From Atopsyche davidsoni (Eukaryota > Arthropoda > Insecta > Trichoptera > Hydrobiosidae), in assembly GCA_022113835.1 (NCBI GenBank), contig JAILWY010000021.1:1054001-1118000 (forward strand): DNA of 64,000 bases, in the 5' to 3' direction. The position numbers were made by a program, and so were the translations under genes. How positions within the stretch are numbered: the first letter of the stretch is position 1; each line of letters starts with the position of its first letter. The notes under the pieces were generated by a model. That model was not told the origin of the DNA, ran no database searches, and saw nothing but the letters and a program-made list of their open reading frames with translations. This document shows positions 49,120-63,059 of this stretch, piece by piece.

Positions 49120-50160
49120 ATTTAACTCGCTTTTTCATTTAGATGTGTTGCATAAGACATATTTTATGAAAGAATATAAAAAAAAGTTTAAGAAATTTTT
49201 ACCATAAGAAATATTTTATATAATCATAAAAATAAATATTGAGGGTTAATAATAGACTCGTTGTAAAATTGCTCTTCAAGTCGAAGTAATTTTTTTTTTC
49301 CATATTATAAACAAAATCATAAAAATTTTACAACGACTCTATGAATAAACATTTATCAACGACATTTGACATCCGATAACACCTTTGGACTGTATAGCAC
49401 CATCATCGTAGACAGATGATAAAATGTAATTTATATTTAAAACGTTGAACTCGTATTACTTTAATAAATTATTCGTGTACCCTTTGTGAGTAGAACTTAT
49501 ACGACACAATAAAGATAACTAAATCAATTCAAACTCGAGAGCTTTTTAAAAATGTACGTATTTAAAAATAAACCGATTGAAATGAATTTACATATTAAAC
49601 CAAAATATATAAGTTTTAAAACGCAAAATCGTAGAAGAGGTATCGTAGCTTCGCAGCTCGTAGCTCGTAGAATCGTAGCGACGTTATTCGTTGTCGCAAG
49701 CGCTGCAGCCGCCTCGGTCCGATTCATCCGATATTTCGTTTACGCTCCTCGCCTAATTCACCACCCTCTCCCCCACCCCCACCTCCCCTGCACCCACCCC
49801 TTCTTCATCCCCCACCCCCTCCCGCCCCCACCCACGTAAGGGCGGGTGACGTGCCAGACGATAGCTATCGGGGATTAATGCATTCGATTGACAAATGGTC
49901 GGCGGTTATTTCAGGTGAGCTTAAATTGTAATGACTAATAAATTTTATACTGTTTAAAACAATTTATATATTGTGATAATGCACGAGTACTCAAAATAAT
50001 GTTTGTAAGAGGTGCAATATAATAATTTTATGAGTGTATTGAGACCAAGTGTACTAAGACGTTAAAGTTGATAAGTCATTATTGAGACCGGAAATTCATT
50101 GCAAGCCTGTTCACGAATCACGTCTCCTCAGTCGAGTGTTCTAGGAATGCATTTTATTAA
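49120..50160. other. non-coding stretch with one GC island
   Basis: AT-rich except for a C-rich island at about 49,650-49,870 that ends with GGGGATTAATG. Short TCGTAG repeats occur at 49,630-49,680. No gene recognised. Confidence 0.35.
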
Positions 50161-50199
50161 TACGTAATTTCTGTGAATTTATTTGAATTTCGCCATGCA

Positions 50200-50530
50200 C
50201 TATTTAGCCCGCCTGCCCTCGTGACAGAGGCGCGCTGGCCGCGGGGGCGGGGGCGGGGGCGGGGGCTGGGGCGGGGGCGAGCCCCCCTCCCCGGGGGTGG
50301 GGTTTTGCTCTCTTTGGGGCGCGCGGGCCCCGGGCCTGATATAAGGCCCCACGTCTAGCGGAGCCCCCCGCCGGCCGGAATTGATTATTACCCCGGGCCC
50401 GGCTCCGTGCCGCTCCGGGCGCCGGCGATATCGGAGATGCGCCGCGCGGACGGTGATTAACAGGGCAACGCGCTCGGGGCTCCTCGCCGCATATCTCTCG
50501 AACGCGATTAAAAATACCGTTCGGGAAAAT
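50200..50530. other. GC-rich island with G-run tract and ATTA cores
   Basis: A G-run series at 50,237-50,281 can in principle form a G-quadruplex. GATTA cores lie at 50,383 and 50,455, each inside very GC-rich text. Open frames are compositional. Candidate regulatory element by composition only. Confidence 0.4.
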
Positions 50531-50699
50531 ACGAGTGTAACCGATGCTCAATAAATAATAACATCGAAAGACTTCTTCTTCTTCTAACGCCTCTAATTTG
50601 AATAATATTCATGCTATGAAAATCATTACTTAAATTATATAGACACATGAGTTGATATAGTTGAATACAAAAAAGAAACTCAACTAAGCATTTTTTTTT

Positions 50700-50885
50700 C
50701 CTCTAGTGCCTCTCATCATGCAAGGTTGGTGACCATTTCATAGAATATATTCCCATCCTGGGCCAGTCTCACTAAGTCGACTGTACTTCCGACTTCCAAC
50801 CAATGGCGTGATTTCCGCATTCACGTAAGTCTCCTCCTTCCAATGCCCCCTTTTCTCTTGAAAAATTAGCTGCAGGCTGTTAAAT
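50700..50885 (-). mobile_element. LINE family C 3' end, copy 2
   Basis: On the minus strand the sequence encodes a segment with VGSTVDLVRLAQDG and FYEMVTNL before a stop, matching the end of copy 1 at 31,900-31,985. Only the terminal part is left, and a CTTCTTCTT stretch at 50,572-50,586 may be its tail on the other strand. Confidence 0.7.
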
Positions 50886-51049
50886 ATAATCAAAATATAA
50901 ATTTAAGACAATTTTATGCTTTTATGAAAAACTCCAGAAATGATTAAACCTTAATTTTTCTCAAAATTTGTTGTAATTTTTTAAATATTGATAGATTAGA
51001 TAAGAGGACAGCTTCGCCGATTGCGTTCTTGCGTCCAGTATTCCTAATA

Positions 51050-51480
51050 TCAAATCGGATAAGTTTCAGTTTGCACGTGAATAGTGGCCTCTAACGAGCG
51101 ACGCACACAGAATGCAGCGGCAAAAAAGCACACACACACACACCGAGACAAAACGAAAACGAAAAATGAACCTCCCGGGCGCGCCAGACAGGTTAACGGG
51201 TGGGCGGGGGGTGGGGGGCCTAGGGGGGGGCCTAGGGGGGGAGGGAGGCCCATTTGTTTTGGTCTAGCAGAGCTCCTGATGGCTTAAATTCGTCTTGGGC
51301 CGAAACTTTACTGCCGGTGGGCGGCTCGGGGCGGCGGAGACGGGGGCGCGAAGGAGGGGGGGGGGTGCATTTCGGGAGCCCCCCTCGCCCCCCCCCCCCT
51401 CCTGTGAAATATCGCCGGAGACGGCGCGTGATAAGCAAGGCTTTTGGGATTTTCGGAGTAAATTTGAATGCCGGCTGATA
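51050..51480. other. GC-rich island with G- and C-runs
   Basis: Contains a short CA repeat at 51,130, G-runs at 51,203-51,250 with two GGGCCTAGGG units, and a C-run at 51,390. Open frames are compositional. Candidate regulatory element by composition only. Confidence 0.35.
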
Positions 51481-51489
51481 GTGCAGCTA

Positions 51490-53230
51490 AAGAGTTATTT
51501 AAATTGCACTTTTAATTTTATAACAACATAAAATGGCTAGCTTGATATACACATACACATATAAATATACATATTTATACATGTATAGTGTCGGGGTATT
51601 TTTTATCAGGTACATCTATAAAAAGACAGTTCTATCTTTATAACCAAATTCGATACAATTACTTTTTTAAATAATACATTTTAAATTATATTATTTAAAA
51701 TTGCGAAAAATTCTCAAGAAATTCAGAAATCCTTTATTCGCCCCCAAGTCACGGGGGGGTAGACTGGAGGGGGTGGGCGGCAGCGGCAGAAATATGGCCC
51801 CCGGATTTTAATTAAGAAGGATTTGACGTGCCCTTCCGGTCGGGCCGCAGTCGGGCCGCAGCCGGGCCTCTCGTCATTATTTTTTAATTACTTTCAGATA
51901 CGCCGGGTGTATTTCGGCGTGGCAGGGACGCTGCGGAGGACACTTATTCTTATACTAAATATTCATTGTTCAAGAGTCTTCAATCGCACGTTATTTTTAA
52001 CGATAATTAATTATAATTTGACGACTGTGCGTTACGTAAAAACGTATATATTGCACGTTGCATATGATAAAACTAAATAGTAACAATCTAACTTAGTAGC
52101 ATATACACACGTAAATAATAACCCAATGATTATAATGGAGGACAAGAGTATTGTAGGGGTTGGATGCATGTGATGCCTTTTAGATGAAAGATCACTGTTA
52201 AGAGATTAAAGATGGTGGATTCGGAGAAAACTTTTTACAAAGAATAAGAAATTCCTGCTGCAACAAATGGACGTAGATAGAGAACATGTTAACGGAGAAA
52301 CACGACTAAAATTATTGTTGTTAATTCGTTTCCAGATTTATAGCTTCATATATTACTGTGCTGTTTTATGGTCAGTGCGTTTTTGAAATATTATTTTTAT
52401 TTAAATTGTTTGTAAAAGCTATTGTGAATTTCAGGGTAGAGTCTGGTTATTGTAATTATTTGATTTTTAAATTATAATATTGTGAATTTTATTTATGAAG
52501 TTTGCTTGATGAAAAAGTGTTGATGATGTTAGTCTTAACGTTTTAATAAATTACATGCATTTACGTATTACGCATTTACGTTAGGTATTGGTGTAAAATC
52601 AATTTGTGTCCAAAAATATTTCAGTAGTTTTCAGTTTGTGTATAAAAATATTTTGAGAACCAAGATTAAACTTGCGCTTTGTGTTTCCCGAGTATGAAAT
52701 CAAATATCTGATGTAGAGAACACACTGTGAAGATTGTCCGTAGTAGCGTGCAAGACCTAACGAATAAATCAAATGGTTTTACTCGATGTTAGCTCAGCAG
52801 CTCGGTAGTAAATGTCAGCACACAAAAAAAAAGTGCAAGAGATGAATATCTTAGAGCTACAAACGAGGTTTTAATAAAATATTAAATTACATATTATCAT
52901 ACTGCGTTTCCACATTAAACAAGTATCGAATACTAGTATTCAATGAAAGTAACATTTATTTAATATAATTATTGAAAAAAAAAACTCACGCATAAATATA
53001 AGAAGGGATCGAATCCGCTTTACTTGCAATATATTATAAGTACAAAGCTAAATGATCTAATATGCCATATTCGGTTTTGGTTCTGATGCTTATTCATGTA
53101 CCAGTTCGAAAAATCCATTTTACTTCTTTCAATGAACCCATACTGCACTCTCGCGTGCAGCCGACTCGCATCCAGTGACACCGTGAAACTTGAAGTATCG
53201 CTCACGATATGTATTCAAATTATATAGTAT
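51490..53230. other. non-coding stretch with one GC island
   Basis: One GC-rich block at about 51,735-51,930 with a TTTTAATTAAG core. The remainder is AT-rich without recognisable genes or repeats. Confidence 0.35.
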
Positions 53231-53239
53231 TGTAGGGAA

Positions 53240-53720
53240 ATGATCTCACTTCCGAGAGGGGCTTCCCGAGAAGCCGCCGAGTGCACGGTTGAGTTATCCT
53301 ATATAATGACGTCATGGACAAAACAGCGTAATGCTATTTTACACGGGCAGATAAGGACGGCGCTCGCTGGTGAATTTCGCCAGAACTGCACCGCCGGGGG
53401 GACGAAAGGAGGCGACGGGGGCCGCGGGAGGGGGCGGGGGGCGACTAGAGAGCGGGGCAGGGGGGCGGGAAGTGCGGCACAGGGGGGCAGTTTCGGGCAA
53501 AATGTGGGCACAGGGAGGCGGGGGCAATGTGGGGCAACGAGGGGGCGCAGCCGGGCGGTGCACTTGTGCCGACACGTCTTGGGGGCGGGGGCGGTGGACA
53601 GACAGAACATCAATAATTACTGCCCCGGGGGCGGGGGCGGGGGCGGGGGCGCCGGGGCTCCGGGGCTCAACCAGACGGTGGAGTGGTGTGCGTGAGGCGC
53701 ACATGCAGCCTTTGATCAAG
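53240..53720. other. long GC-rich island with G-runs
   Basis: The longest island (about 480 bp), with G-runs over most of 53,395-53,660. Frames of 100-185 codons are open on both strands and in several registers at once; residues are Gly/Arg/Pro/Ala only, so these are compositional and not genes. Candidate regulatory or structural element. Confidence 0.45.
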
Positions 53721-53729
53721 CGTTTTCGG

Positions 53730-56460
53730 TTTTTTTGCCTTTTCGTTTTCGTGGCTGAGCCATACTGGCCGGTCTGCCGATAGGGAATACGGTATGGCTG
53801 AATAATTTTGCTTTTAAAAAGTTCTGATTTCCACGTTTTAAAGCTATGCTCACAAAGAAAAAGAAATACCAAGTAAGAAAATTGGAATATACCCATATAA
53901 AAATGTTACAGGTAAATGTTATAAAATACGACTCTCAAATGTACTAAAACTTTTTATCATCAGATAGATTAAGTGGAATAAGAAGATGATCATTCTTCGT
54001 AAAGCCGTTCGTTAAAGCTAACCTAACTAAAGTATGGCTTAGAGATGACATTGCCTTGTCATAGCCTTGATTTATATTCTGTGGTGTTTGAACTATAAAG
54101 ACCGAGAAGGCACAAAATAAAAATCAGACTGGCACCATGAAAGATCTCGTCTGTCATTGCACATGTCGTACTCACGTCATGACGCATTAACAACTGCTGA
54201 TCGACTATATTTTAACAGATATTCCATAATGTGTAGATTTCTGCGTAGATTTGTAAAATTGAAACTGTACAAACATTTAATTTTTTTTTTACGTACATTC
54301 AATTTTTCATAGAGCTTACATCAGTTTTAACAGTATTTATTGAAGCACAGTTTAAAGTAGGTTTAGCTCGCGGTAAATGGCTGTAACGTGGATGTTACGA
54401 TTCACAGGATTAAGTATTTAAGAGCTATCGTTGCAGGCATTTTATGGTACCGTCAATATTCCAGCATGAAAAAGTACTACAGGAGTGAGGCGTATTTAAC
54501 ATACAAACATAAAAAGCGTCACTTTTCCTAAAATAAGTAACAGATGAATCAAAGGTTTTTAATAAGTAATGCTCCTTATTTAAAGCAAATATCTTTGCCA
54601 AACGTATGAAACTAGGAAAAAAAAATTTTCAAGCTCTACTTTGTTTTCTCAAAAAATAAAATCATTTCGAAGTATGATTATTAAATTAAAAAAATCAACA
54701 GATTAGAAAAGTAAACTCGTAACATGTTTTCTGTAATTATAGCATTTGATTTTATATGAAATAAATGCCGGAGACGAATCAATTCTGAAACAATCGTAAT
54801 TGTCCTTCAATGGTTTTGATTGCTTGGCTATCTACTTTTTTTCCTTTTGGCTTCCGAATTGGGTTTTAACTTTTTTTCCTATGATTTAAATAGAAAATAA
54901 ATATATATTTATTTAACTTAATTGAAATAGTATTTTTTGAGTATCTTTCACTGTTTTACAAATAAAAAGAAATGTCAAAAAAAAAAATATTTTGAGAATA
55001 TTTGCAATCATGAATGGAAAATTAAATTTTATAAATTTGAGTCTTAACGTCCTATAAAAATTACCAAAATAAAGCAGCTTAACGTCAAAGTAAATAAATA
55101 AAAAAAATATTTATCATACATATTTTATTTTGTCACTTTTTATTTGTGCATAGCCCAAAAACTTTGGAACGACAAGTGAAATGTTTATCGTTCAAATCAA
55201 CGCATTTTCCCCGAAAATTGGTTTTACAGGGTGGTGTATGATCACTGTCGCAGCCAGAAAAAAAAAACGAACACACGAAGGGGTGGGCGAGGGTGGGGGT
55301 GGGTGCGGGGGCGGTTGTCATGATATCCAACAATTACGGACGACATGAGACTTCAAATATTCATCACCCCTTGTAACTTTTTTTCAACTCGAACGTTGAA
55401 TTTTCTTTGACTTACGGTAATTTATCAGTGCACCTTGATTTATACACGTAACAAAAAAAAATTCCTGGTTGATATATTATTTAAAAAAACTACTGACTCA
55501 AGTAATTTATTAATGTTAATTATTATATTTGATTTCTTGGCGAAAAGCATTTATGTTTTAATTCGGGCTAAGATAGCACGTTAAGGGGTAGATCATAATT
55601 AACGCTGGAAAAAACAAGTGACTCCTTGGGTGCTGATGATATATTTATTTAAATTAGCTTGGCTGTGACGTCACTGATGGACAAATATTATAAAACATTT
55701 ATACTATTATGGGCAATCATTTTAAATTAAAGTTTTTGGATTTGTCATTGAGTTATAGTGCAATACAAATATTATATAGTTACTTTTTTTTGGGCATAAA
55801 TTTATAATGCTCTCCCCCCAATGGATTGCTATTAATTATTTTTTTTTTTAACCTTTACAAACATAAACATGTTATTTTTTTTAAATAAACTGTCATATTA
55901 AATAATTTTAAAATAAGTTAAAATGGAAATGAATTTATGTCTGCACCCTTATAAGTACTCTTATAAGGGATAAGTTGTTTGATGTAAATATATATTTTTA
56001 ATAGAATTCTATAACATAATACTGTGTTATGCTATGTGTAATGAAAAGCCTAGTGGAAACTATCGCAACAGGTTGGCAGTTCGAGTACCGGCTCACTCCG
56101 TACGAAAATAAGTCTGTGAAAACAGACAACTTCCAAAGAATAATATTTCCTAGGAAAACCTATCGCTGAATGTGTGGCTGCAGTTCGCGGAAGGTTTGAA
56201 AGTGATTTCTTAATATTTAAAAATCTTTTCCACTGTGCCATATTAAACCTGATTTTATTTTTAAATGAAAAATAAAAATACATGAGAATAAAAACGCAGA
56301 AAGCAGTGAGTAAAATGATATCAAGCAATTATAAGATATCTCATTGGAGGCTGATACGATTAAATTTATTTAATAAAAAAAACGTTTGATAACGAATTTA
56401 CGAAAAAAGCTGCATATTAAATATCTCGAATAGCAAAATATACGAGTTCCTGTTCAAACG
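53730..56460. other. AT-rich stretch, nothing recognised
   Basis: Non-coding AT-rich DNA with one short G-rich tract at 55,278-55,315. No gene, RNA gene or transposon body. Confidence 0.4.
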
Positions 56461-56619
56461 GACGAAAACTCGATTCTTTGTGCGCCCAGCTTTTCAACAA
56501 CTCGCAGCAAAATTCCAAGGCACTCAAAATGTGAAATTTTCGACTCCCCAATTGAACGGACGTTTAAAAAAACGTAGTACGAAAATACGTCAAAGAATGC
56601 GAAATATTTCAATTACACA

Positions 56620-56960
56620 GAGGCGGCGCAAAAAAAACGCACGGGATAGGCGGCGGCCGAAAAGACAAAAAGTTATAAAAAAGATCGCGAAAAATCTGAA
56701 TAGGAACGGCAGGAGGGCGAACGGGGAGGGAAGAGGGGGGAGGGGGAAGAGGGGTGGAAGAGGGGGAGGGTGGAGGGGGAGGGGGAAGAGGGAGCACCCA
56801 CACCAGCGCAGGACGCGGCACGCATCACGCACACGCGCGCGCCGAGCTCACACACACGCGCCACGTGAAAACTCACAGACCCAACACCGAGGCTTACATA
56901 GAAGGCGACGTGCAGAATGAGGCAGAGCTTCTGCGTCGGTGGGGCGCGCGATGCTCACTA
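56620..56960. other. purine-rich GC island
   Basis: G/A-rich runs on the plus strand at 56,710-56,795 are followed by CA/CG-rich repeats to 56,870. The long Arg/Lys-rich frame across it (56,480-56,920) is compositional; no splice or domain support. Confidence 0.35.
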
Positions 56961-57084
56961 TCAGAAACGAAAACTATAAAGACTACTTAAATAATGAGTG
57001 ATGAATACTTTTATATGTGTATATAAATTATAATTTTTTAGTGTTTAAGACATTTGAGTTGAAAACTCAGAAAAGCATTTTTTC

Positions 57085-57138
57085 TTCTTACAGTGTTTCT
57101 TCTGGCAAGAGGTTGGTGACCATTTCATCGAATATATA
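57085..57138 (-). mobile_element. LINE family C 3' end, copy 3
   Basis: On the minus strand the segment reads FDEMVTNLLPEET before a stop, matching the last codons of copies 1 and 2. Only about 50 bp can be supported. Confidence 0.5.
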
Positions 57139-57229
57139 CACTTATTTTGTACTTCCAAACGTTTTCCTTGGACAAACAATTGTTGCGAAAAATTCCACCC
57201 CACGGTATTCTAAGGATTCTCATATAATG

Positions 57230-57600
57230 CCACACCGCAAACGCTTCAACTCTTAGCGCTGTGGCTGACTTAAGAGTCCACGTGAAGTTGGAATGTTGTT
57301 TGGAAATCGGTTTAGAACAAAGGGCCGGGGAAATCGACTCGGAATGGTACGATATTGGTGGCGCAGCGCGGGTTGGGAGCCCCGGGAGGCCCCGGGAGGA
57401 GGCCCAGGGAGGAGGCCCCCCCTCAGCGCAGTCTCGCCGACATGACCACGCACCCCCACGTAGGAAACCGTTGAACTCGGGCCGGTGCGTACAACGTACT
57501 TGAGTACACGCGGCCGGCTGTCTGGGAGCTTTAGCCCCGCCGGATATTCGGGGGCGGGTCAACGGCCGCCGCGGCCCGCGCTACTCATCAATTTTGATTA
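57230..57600. other. GC-rich island
   Basis: CpG- and GC-rich with a CCCGGGAGG tandem near 57,380-57,415. Open frames on both strands are compositional. Candidate regulatory element by composition only. Confidence 0.35.
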
Positions 57601-57609
57601 GTGCATTTG

Positions 57610-58490
57610 AGAAACATCATTCAATCGATTGATTATTGATTCAATACCCCTCGCTTTGAAGATAAAGAATAACCCAAATAGAGCTCTAAAATAATTTGAA
57701 ACACAATGATTTTTCAAGGTCAAGTTTGTACAAACAAATACATATTCTGACTACCAAATATGGGTTGTTCATTTTAATGAATATATGTTTTACAATCTCA
57801 AGTCTTGGTACTGCAATCACCCTCGTAACCCTTAATACGATAACTGTAAATCTACACTTTTAATATTCCCGAGATCGATAAAGAGATATTCATTATAATT
57901 TGTGTGTGGGGAAAAACTAAGCTGCTGCTGTTATTTGAAAATTTTGTCAAATTTTGTGACGGAAGATAACATCTAATATTCAACACAAAAAAAGTATAGT
58001 TTTATTGATATGCACATAATATCTGACCCATACGTTTTTCTCTTCAAACTGTACGTACAAATAATAAAGTATTAATTGAAAAAATTTAAAAATATTACTT
58101 TAGATAAAATTTTTGATGATACAATATAGCCTCAGTTTAAAAATACATGACACATCATAGAGTCTAGTATAAAGCTACTTGACGTAATGCTAGACTAAAT
58201 GATGATTTTAATGAAAAATGAGTTAGTTGTTAATAAATTTAATATATTTCTCAGTTCCATAATTTACTTAAGATACAATGATTTCTATGATGGCTTCCCA
58301 AGCTTACGATTACGATTAGACTGTAATTCGAGGTTTTTTTCAAAATCAAATTTTACATATATAGTAAACATCGTCTTGAGAATTTTCTCGCATGCATTTA
58401 TAGTAGTGTACAAAAAAAAAATATGCTCCGATGCAAAACGCAAAGACTGAAGTTCCTCGCTGGAAATATTTCTGCAGACTGCTGGAGGTT
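57610..58490. other. AT-rich stretch, nothing recognised
   Basis: AT-rich non-coding DNA; no gene, RNA or transposon signature. Confidence 0.4.
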
Positions 58491-58499
58491 TCCGCTTCA

Positions 58500-60030
58500 A
58501 ATGTCATTCGACTGTCGCGTGCGTGACGTGACGTGACGCGGCGTGACGCGGCGTGCGGCGGGGTGGGGCGGAGACGCGGCCGGAGGCAACGCTCGAGTGG
58601 CCAGGTGAGCGACCCTGCCGCGCTTTTATACCCCCGAAAGTTCTCTTGTTTACCACGTGACCCAAAGGAGTCTTATGGCCGGGGTCTCGCTCGAAGTTGC
58701 CGGAGTCGTCACCCCGCCAGTGACGCGAGCGCAATGTAATGGGAATATAATACGGTGTGACGGTGATAACGCGCCGCGGCTTAACAAAGAAAAGCACTCA
58801 AGGAGAGGTGCAAGCAGCGCGGCAGCTTTGTGTGAAATTACTAATCACCAGCGAGTCATATATTAACATTATATTATTGGTATATTTTTATTAATTTAAA
58901 CGTTTCGACCGTAGAATATAGAATGTAAACTTTTCATGACGCAAATATTTTACAGTGTTTCACAAATATACTATTCTAAGAAATATTTACCGGTCTAAGT
59001 TGATACACATCTTAAATCATAATGCGTCAAATTATAACGACGAGTCAATAATATTTACACGAAGAGTATCGAGGATCAACAAAATATTAATTGAGTAATC
59101 AATTTCGTCGTCAACGTGTAACCCTCGGATGCGCTCCGCTGGATAGAGCCGCGTCATCTTGAATTCGGCCCCGTGGGTTTTTGCTTGCGTTATTGAATTT
59201 CCGCCCACCGCCCCGCCACCCCGGCCGCCCCGCCGCCCCGCCGCCCCGGCCGCCCTCCCCCGCCCCAGTCTGGCCTACGTTGCATCACGCTCCGGCGTCG
59301 TTTGTTTTTGTTTCGCTCTGCGTAGGGCGGGGACTCAGGCAAGAAGTGCCCCGACCTAGGGCGGCCAATTTTCGATAGTGACCCGCAGTCAATTTTTTCA
59401 CAGTCAAAAAAACACTAGTGATTTCATGAAAAATAACAACAAAAAAAGTCAAGGTGTTCGTTAAAATGAAGATATTATATTTGCTATTAAAATTTAAAAA
59501 ATGAAAATTTTATTAAAAAATCTTAAATAACGCAGTTATAAGTCAAAGTTCTTCATTGGCGATAATATAGCCGTTCGAATTGATGTTTTAACAATAAGTT
59601 TTCTTATTTAGGGTTTTCAGTGCGGGAAATATTTATTTTCGAAAATGGCTTCCGTACTGAGACAGAACGCCGAAATACCAAATAAATAAACAAACCCAAT
59701 TAATAAACATAAAATAATTGTTTCGTGATTCAATTTTTTCAAAAAAATTTATATATAAATATGTATTTCGCGATTCGTCGTAGACCCTCTACGAGCATCG
59801 TAGCCCTACGGCCGGGGAGGCGGGAGGGGGCGGAGGTCTGTTGAGGCAGGCCCGCTCGGTTTATTGAGCCGCTGGGGTGAACGGCCGCCGCCCCCGCGCC
59901 CCCACAGCCTGGGGGCCTCCCCCGGGGGTCTCCCCCGAGGGCCTCCCCGCCGCACCCAGACCGCCCCCAGACGCGGCGAAATTCGGGATTAAGGAAATGA
60001 ATGATGAATCTGATGCACATGCGGGCGAAT
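58500..60030. other. non-coding stretch with three GC islands
   Basis: Islands at about 58,500-58,830 (with GTGACGCGGC tandems at its left end), 59,110-59,400 (with C-runs at 59,190-59,270) and 59,760-60,030 (C-rich, ending with GGGATTAAGG). AT-rich DNA separates them. No gene is recognisable. Confidence 0.35.
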
Positions 60031-60039
60031 CTTGCTAAT

Positions 60040-62260
60040 TGCACGAAGGGGTTGAGTTTTTTTTTTGTTGTATCTTTTGAGGTGATTAGTTTGGGTTTTG
60101 CTTTCGAAAGATCGCTTTTGCTGGGTATTCGTGTCTAGCCACAATGAAACTGTTTTTTTTTTTTTTTTTTTTAAGTTTTATGAGTACGTCCGATTGCTTA
60201 AAGCGGTAAATATTGAAAATTAAAGTTAAATTATTAATAAAAGAACATTAATATTTTTTTATATATTAATCGATATAAATAGCCAATCTCAAAAATATGT
60301 GAATGTTAATATAATTTTCAATATAAATACATTACTACATGTGTAAAGTTTATATTTTAATTTTGTGTTGAAAAGTTCTTTTAATGATAATATTTATAAT
60401 TTGTAGCTTAACTTTGAGCGCTTTAACCCATGATATATTTACTAAACCTATTTAATTTAAGGGAAATAATTTTTTTATCATAAAAAATAAATCGTTGTTG
60501 ATTTAAATTTTTCGTTATATTTTCATACAAAAAAAAAAGTATCTCAACTTTAAAAATAAATTGTCAAGTGAGGTGTGCGAGGTTGGTATGAGTATCCACC
60601 GTGTACTAATTTAAGTTGCGAAGTTTCGTGCGGCGAGCTTGCGATCGTCAGCCAAAGCGTGTAGGGGCCCGACCGCGCAGTATTGGTAATTATAGTCGAC
60701 GTAAATAAAGCGAGTCGTATCAAATATGAACACTGCACTCTGACTGCCATTCGTTATTTATTACTGTAATTTATACAGATTGATACGCTGATAATTATAA
60801 CACTTCAAATATTCTGAGGCCATAATTAATTTTAGACGTTATATTTCACTGTGTAAATTTAAAACCATAATTATATTTAATAATTCATAAAGTACACTTA
60901 CAAAAATATTCGTTTCTGCGTTGATCAGTTAATCTGGAAAAAAGAAATAGACATGGTTAATTATATCAAACATAAACAGTGTTAAACTATAATGTCAAAT
61001 GAAATTATTTATTATATAAAACTAATAATGAAATAAAGTACACAGCACAATCATTTTTTTAAATTGATCTTAAAGCTTAAGCTCAGCGTGGCTGTAAATT
61101 TTAAATAGGTGTAGGTTGTTGTTGTTCGGTGTTTTCGTTTCAATTGAAATAATTAAATTAATTTTCTGTATAAAAATACGCATCACTATGTCCATATTAC
61201 ACGTAGCCTCGAAGGGGTGGGTAAAAGCTCGTAGATGGGGTCTACGATCTCTCCCCCGCTACGTAACGCAGCGTGGGAATATCCTCACAAAGGAGGCGCC
61301 TGAAACGCGTCGCGACGCTTCGTGCCTGCAGTTTCAATTAACACTCTAAGATATTGTGCATTTGCGAATTAAAATACAGCCTCTGTGTCCTCCCTGTACC
61401 TGGGGGTGTTGGCAGCATTGTTCTTACTTGCTAAGAGTGGGATTACATAGAAACGAACAAAGCGAAAATTTAACGCTTTTACAGTGTTTTATTATGTTCC
61501 TAACATTTATAGATTTATACACAAATAAAATAATCGTTTGTGTTACCTTCACATTCAGAATTATTGTTGTTATTTAAAAAAATACATAAAACTTAATCAT
61601 CATAAGAATTTAAGCATGTACAACGTATACAAGGTAAATATATTTAATCAGTTTTATTATTTATTTACGACGCGTAAGTTTTTTTGATAAGTCGATTCTT
61701 TTGCCAGGCAACTCACATATTAAACGAATTAACTATCGATTATTAGTTCGTTGAATTATAATAATAAAAAAAGCGTTTTGAAAGATAGTACTGAGCATGA
61801 TACAGAGATGGCGTTTGAATTATCTGAAAAACGGTACAAAAAATAATATTTAAATCGTATTTTGACTTTGATAAATAAAAATAGTTTAAAATTTTCATAG
61901 TCGTTATTTTTTTTAAATATGATCAAAATACGAACAAAGTTATAAGCAAATCACCAAATAAAAAATAAACTAAAGCGATTATGAATTACAATAAATTACA
62001 CAAAGGATATAAAATCTGTAATAAATATATTCAAGAAATCAAATGAGCACTTGCACTCCTCAAATATAGTTCAGTGCCAATTAAATTCGTTTTGTTTCCA
62101 GTGTATTTAATATTTATCAACGTTATGCGCTATACTCCTGAAATAAAAGTGACACCCGCATAGCAACTAATGCACAAGTAAACTACGAGTTTAATTAGCA
62201 AAGGGTTATAAACTTTCATATCTAGGATTAAGAGATTATCCCGCTAAATGTAATATGCAC
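60040..62260. other. AT-rich stretch with two weak GC patches
   Basis: Mostly AT-rich with T-runs; GC-richer patches at about 60,570-60,700 and 61,200-61,420. No gene or transposon is recognised. Confidence 0.35.
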
Positions 62261-62269
62261 ATGTAAGGC

Positions 62270-62500
62270 AACCCGGGATGACGAGCTGGTAAACAAACGA
62301 AAAAGCGTAGACGGGGTGGGCCGGCTGGGGGAGGCCACCCCCTGCGGGCCTTTTGTTCTCGGCTGGTGGCGTTTCTTGCCCCGGTAAACTGCAAGAGGGG
62401 AGAGCGGGTGGGAGGGAGCAAAGTGGGACTAAAAAGGGATATTGTACAAAAATCCGGGAACGCTCCGAGCACACAGCGGCAGCTGATGGTTGTTACGTTA
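62270..62500. other. GC-rich island
   Basis: Compact GC-rich block between AT-rich flanks; open frames without a domain. Candidate regulatory element by composition only. Confidence 0.35.
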
Positions 62501-63059
62501 TATATGAACTCAAACATACTATATATATATTTTTTAATTAATAGTAAGCAACAACATATGTGATTTAAAATAAAAATAATTTTTGCTCGTTGTTCCGATT
62601 ATTAAACTAAAATATTGAAAATTGTATAATTAAAAAAATATATATTACGGTTCATCTTCAAAGCAATTGTACCAATTTTATAATGCTATAATATAAAAAA
62701 TTAAGATCGTGGAATTTTTTTGTAATTTATTAAGATTTTCTTTAATAATCGTAAAGTAACAAATATGTTAATTGAAATAAAACTCTTAATTTTTAATACG
62801 AAAGAGTGTTGAAATAGTTAACCATTTTAAATACCACTTGTTAATTTTGTTATGTTACACTTTCATCTATATTGCAAATAAAGATATCTTCCACAACCGT
62901 GGTACGAAATTGGTATAGTTTAGTATTAGGATTGCGGATGATCTTAACGGCCATTTTATTTTAAAAATACCTTTGACAACTAGAAAGTACAGAATTATAC
63001 TCTTTATTTAGATAATCCCGGCTTGCATGTTCCGGGGAAAAAACATTAAAAAATAAACA

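Noticed and set aside
53299..53896. Long open frames (104-185 codons) on both strands over a GC-rich island
   Set aside because: Several registers are open at once, the residues are almost only Gly, Arg, Pro, Ala, and there is no domain or splice support. High GC removes stop codons.
56480..56920. 146-codon Arg/Lys-rich frame that might suggest a basic nuclear protein
   Set aside because: It spans a purine-rich low-complexity tract; opposite frames are equally open, and no family pattern is seen.
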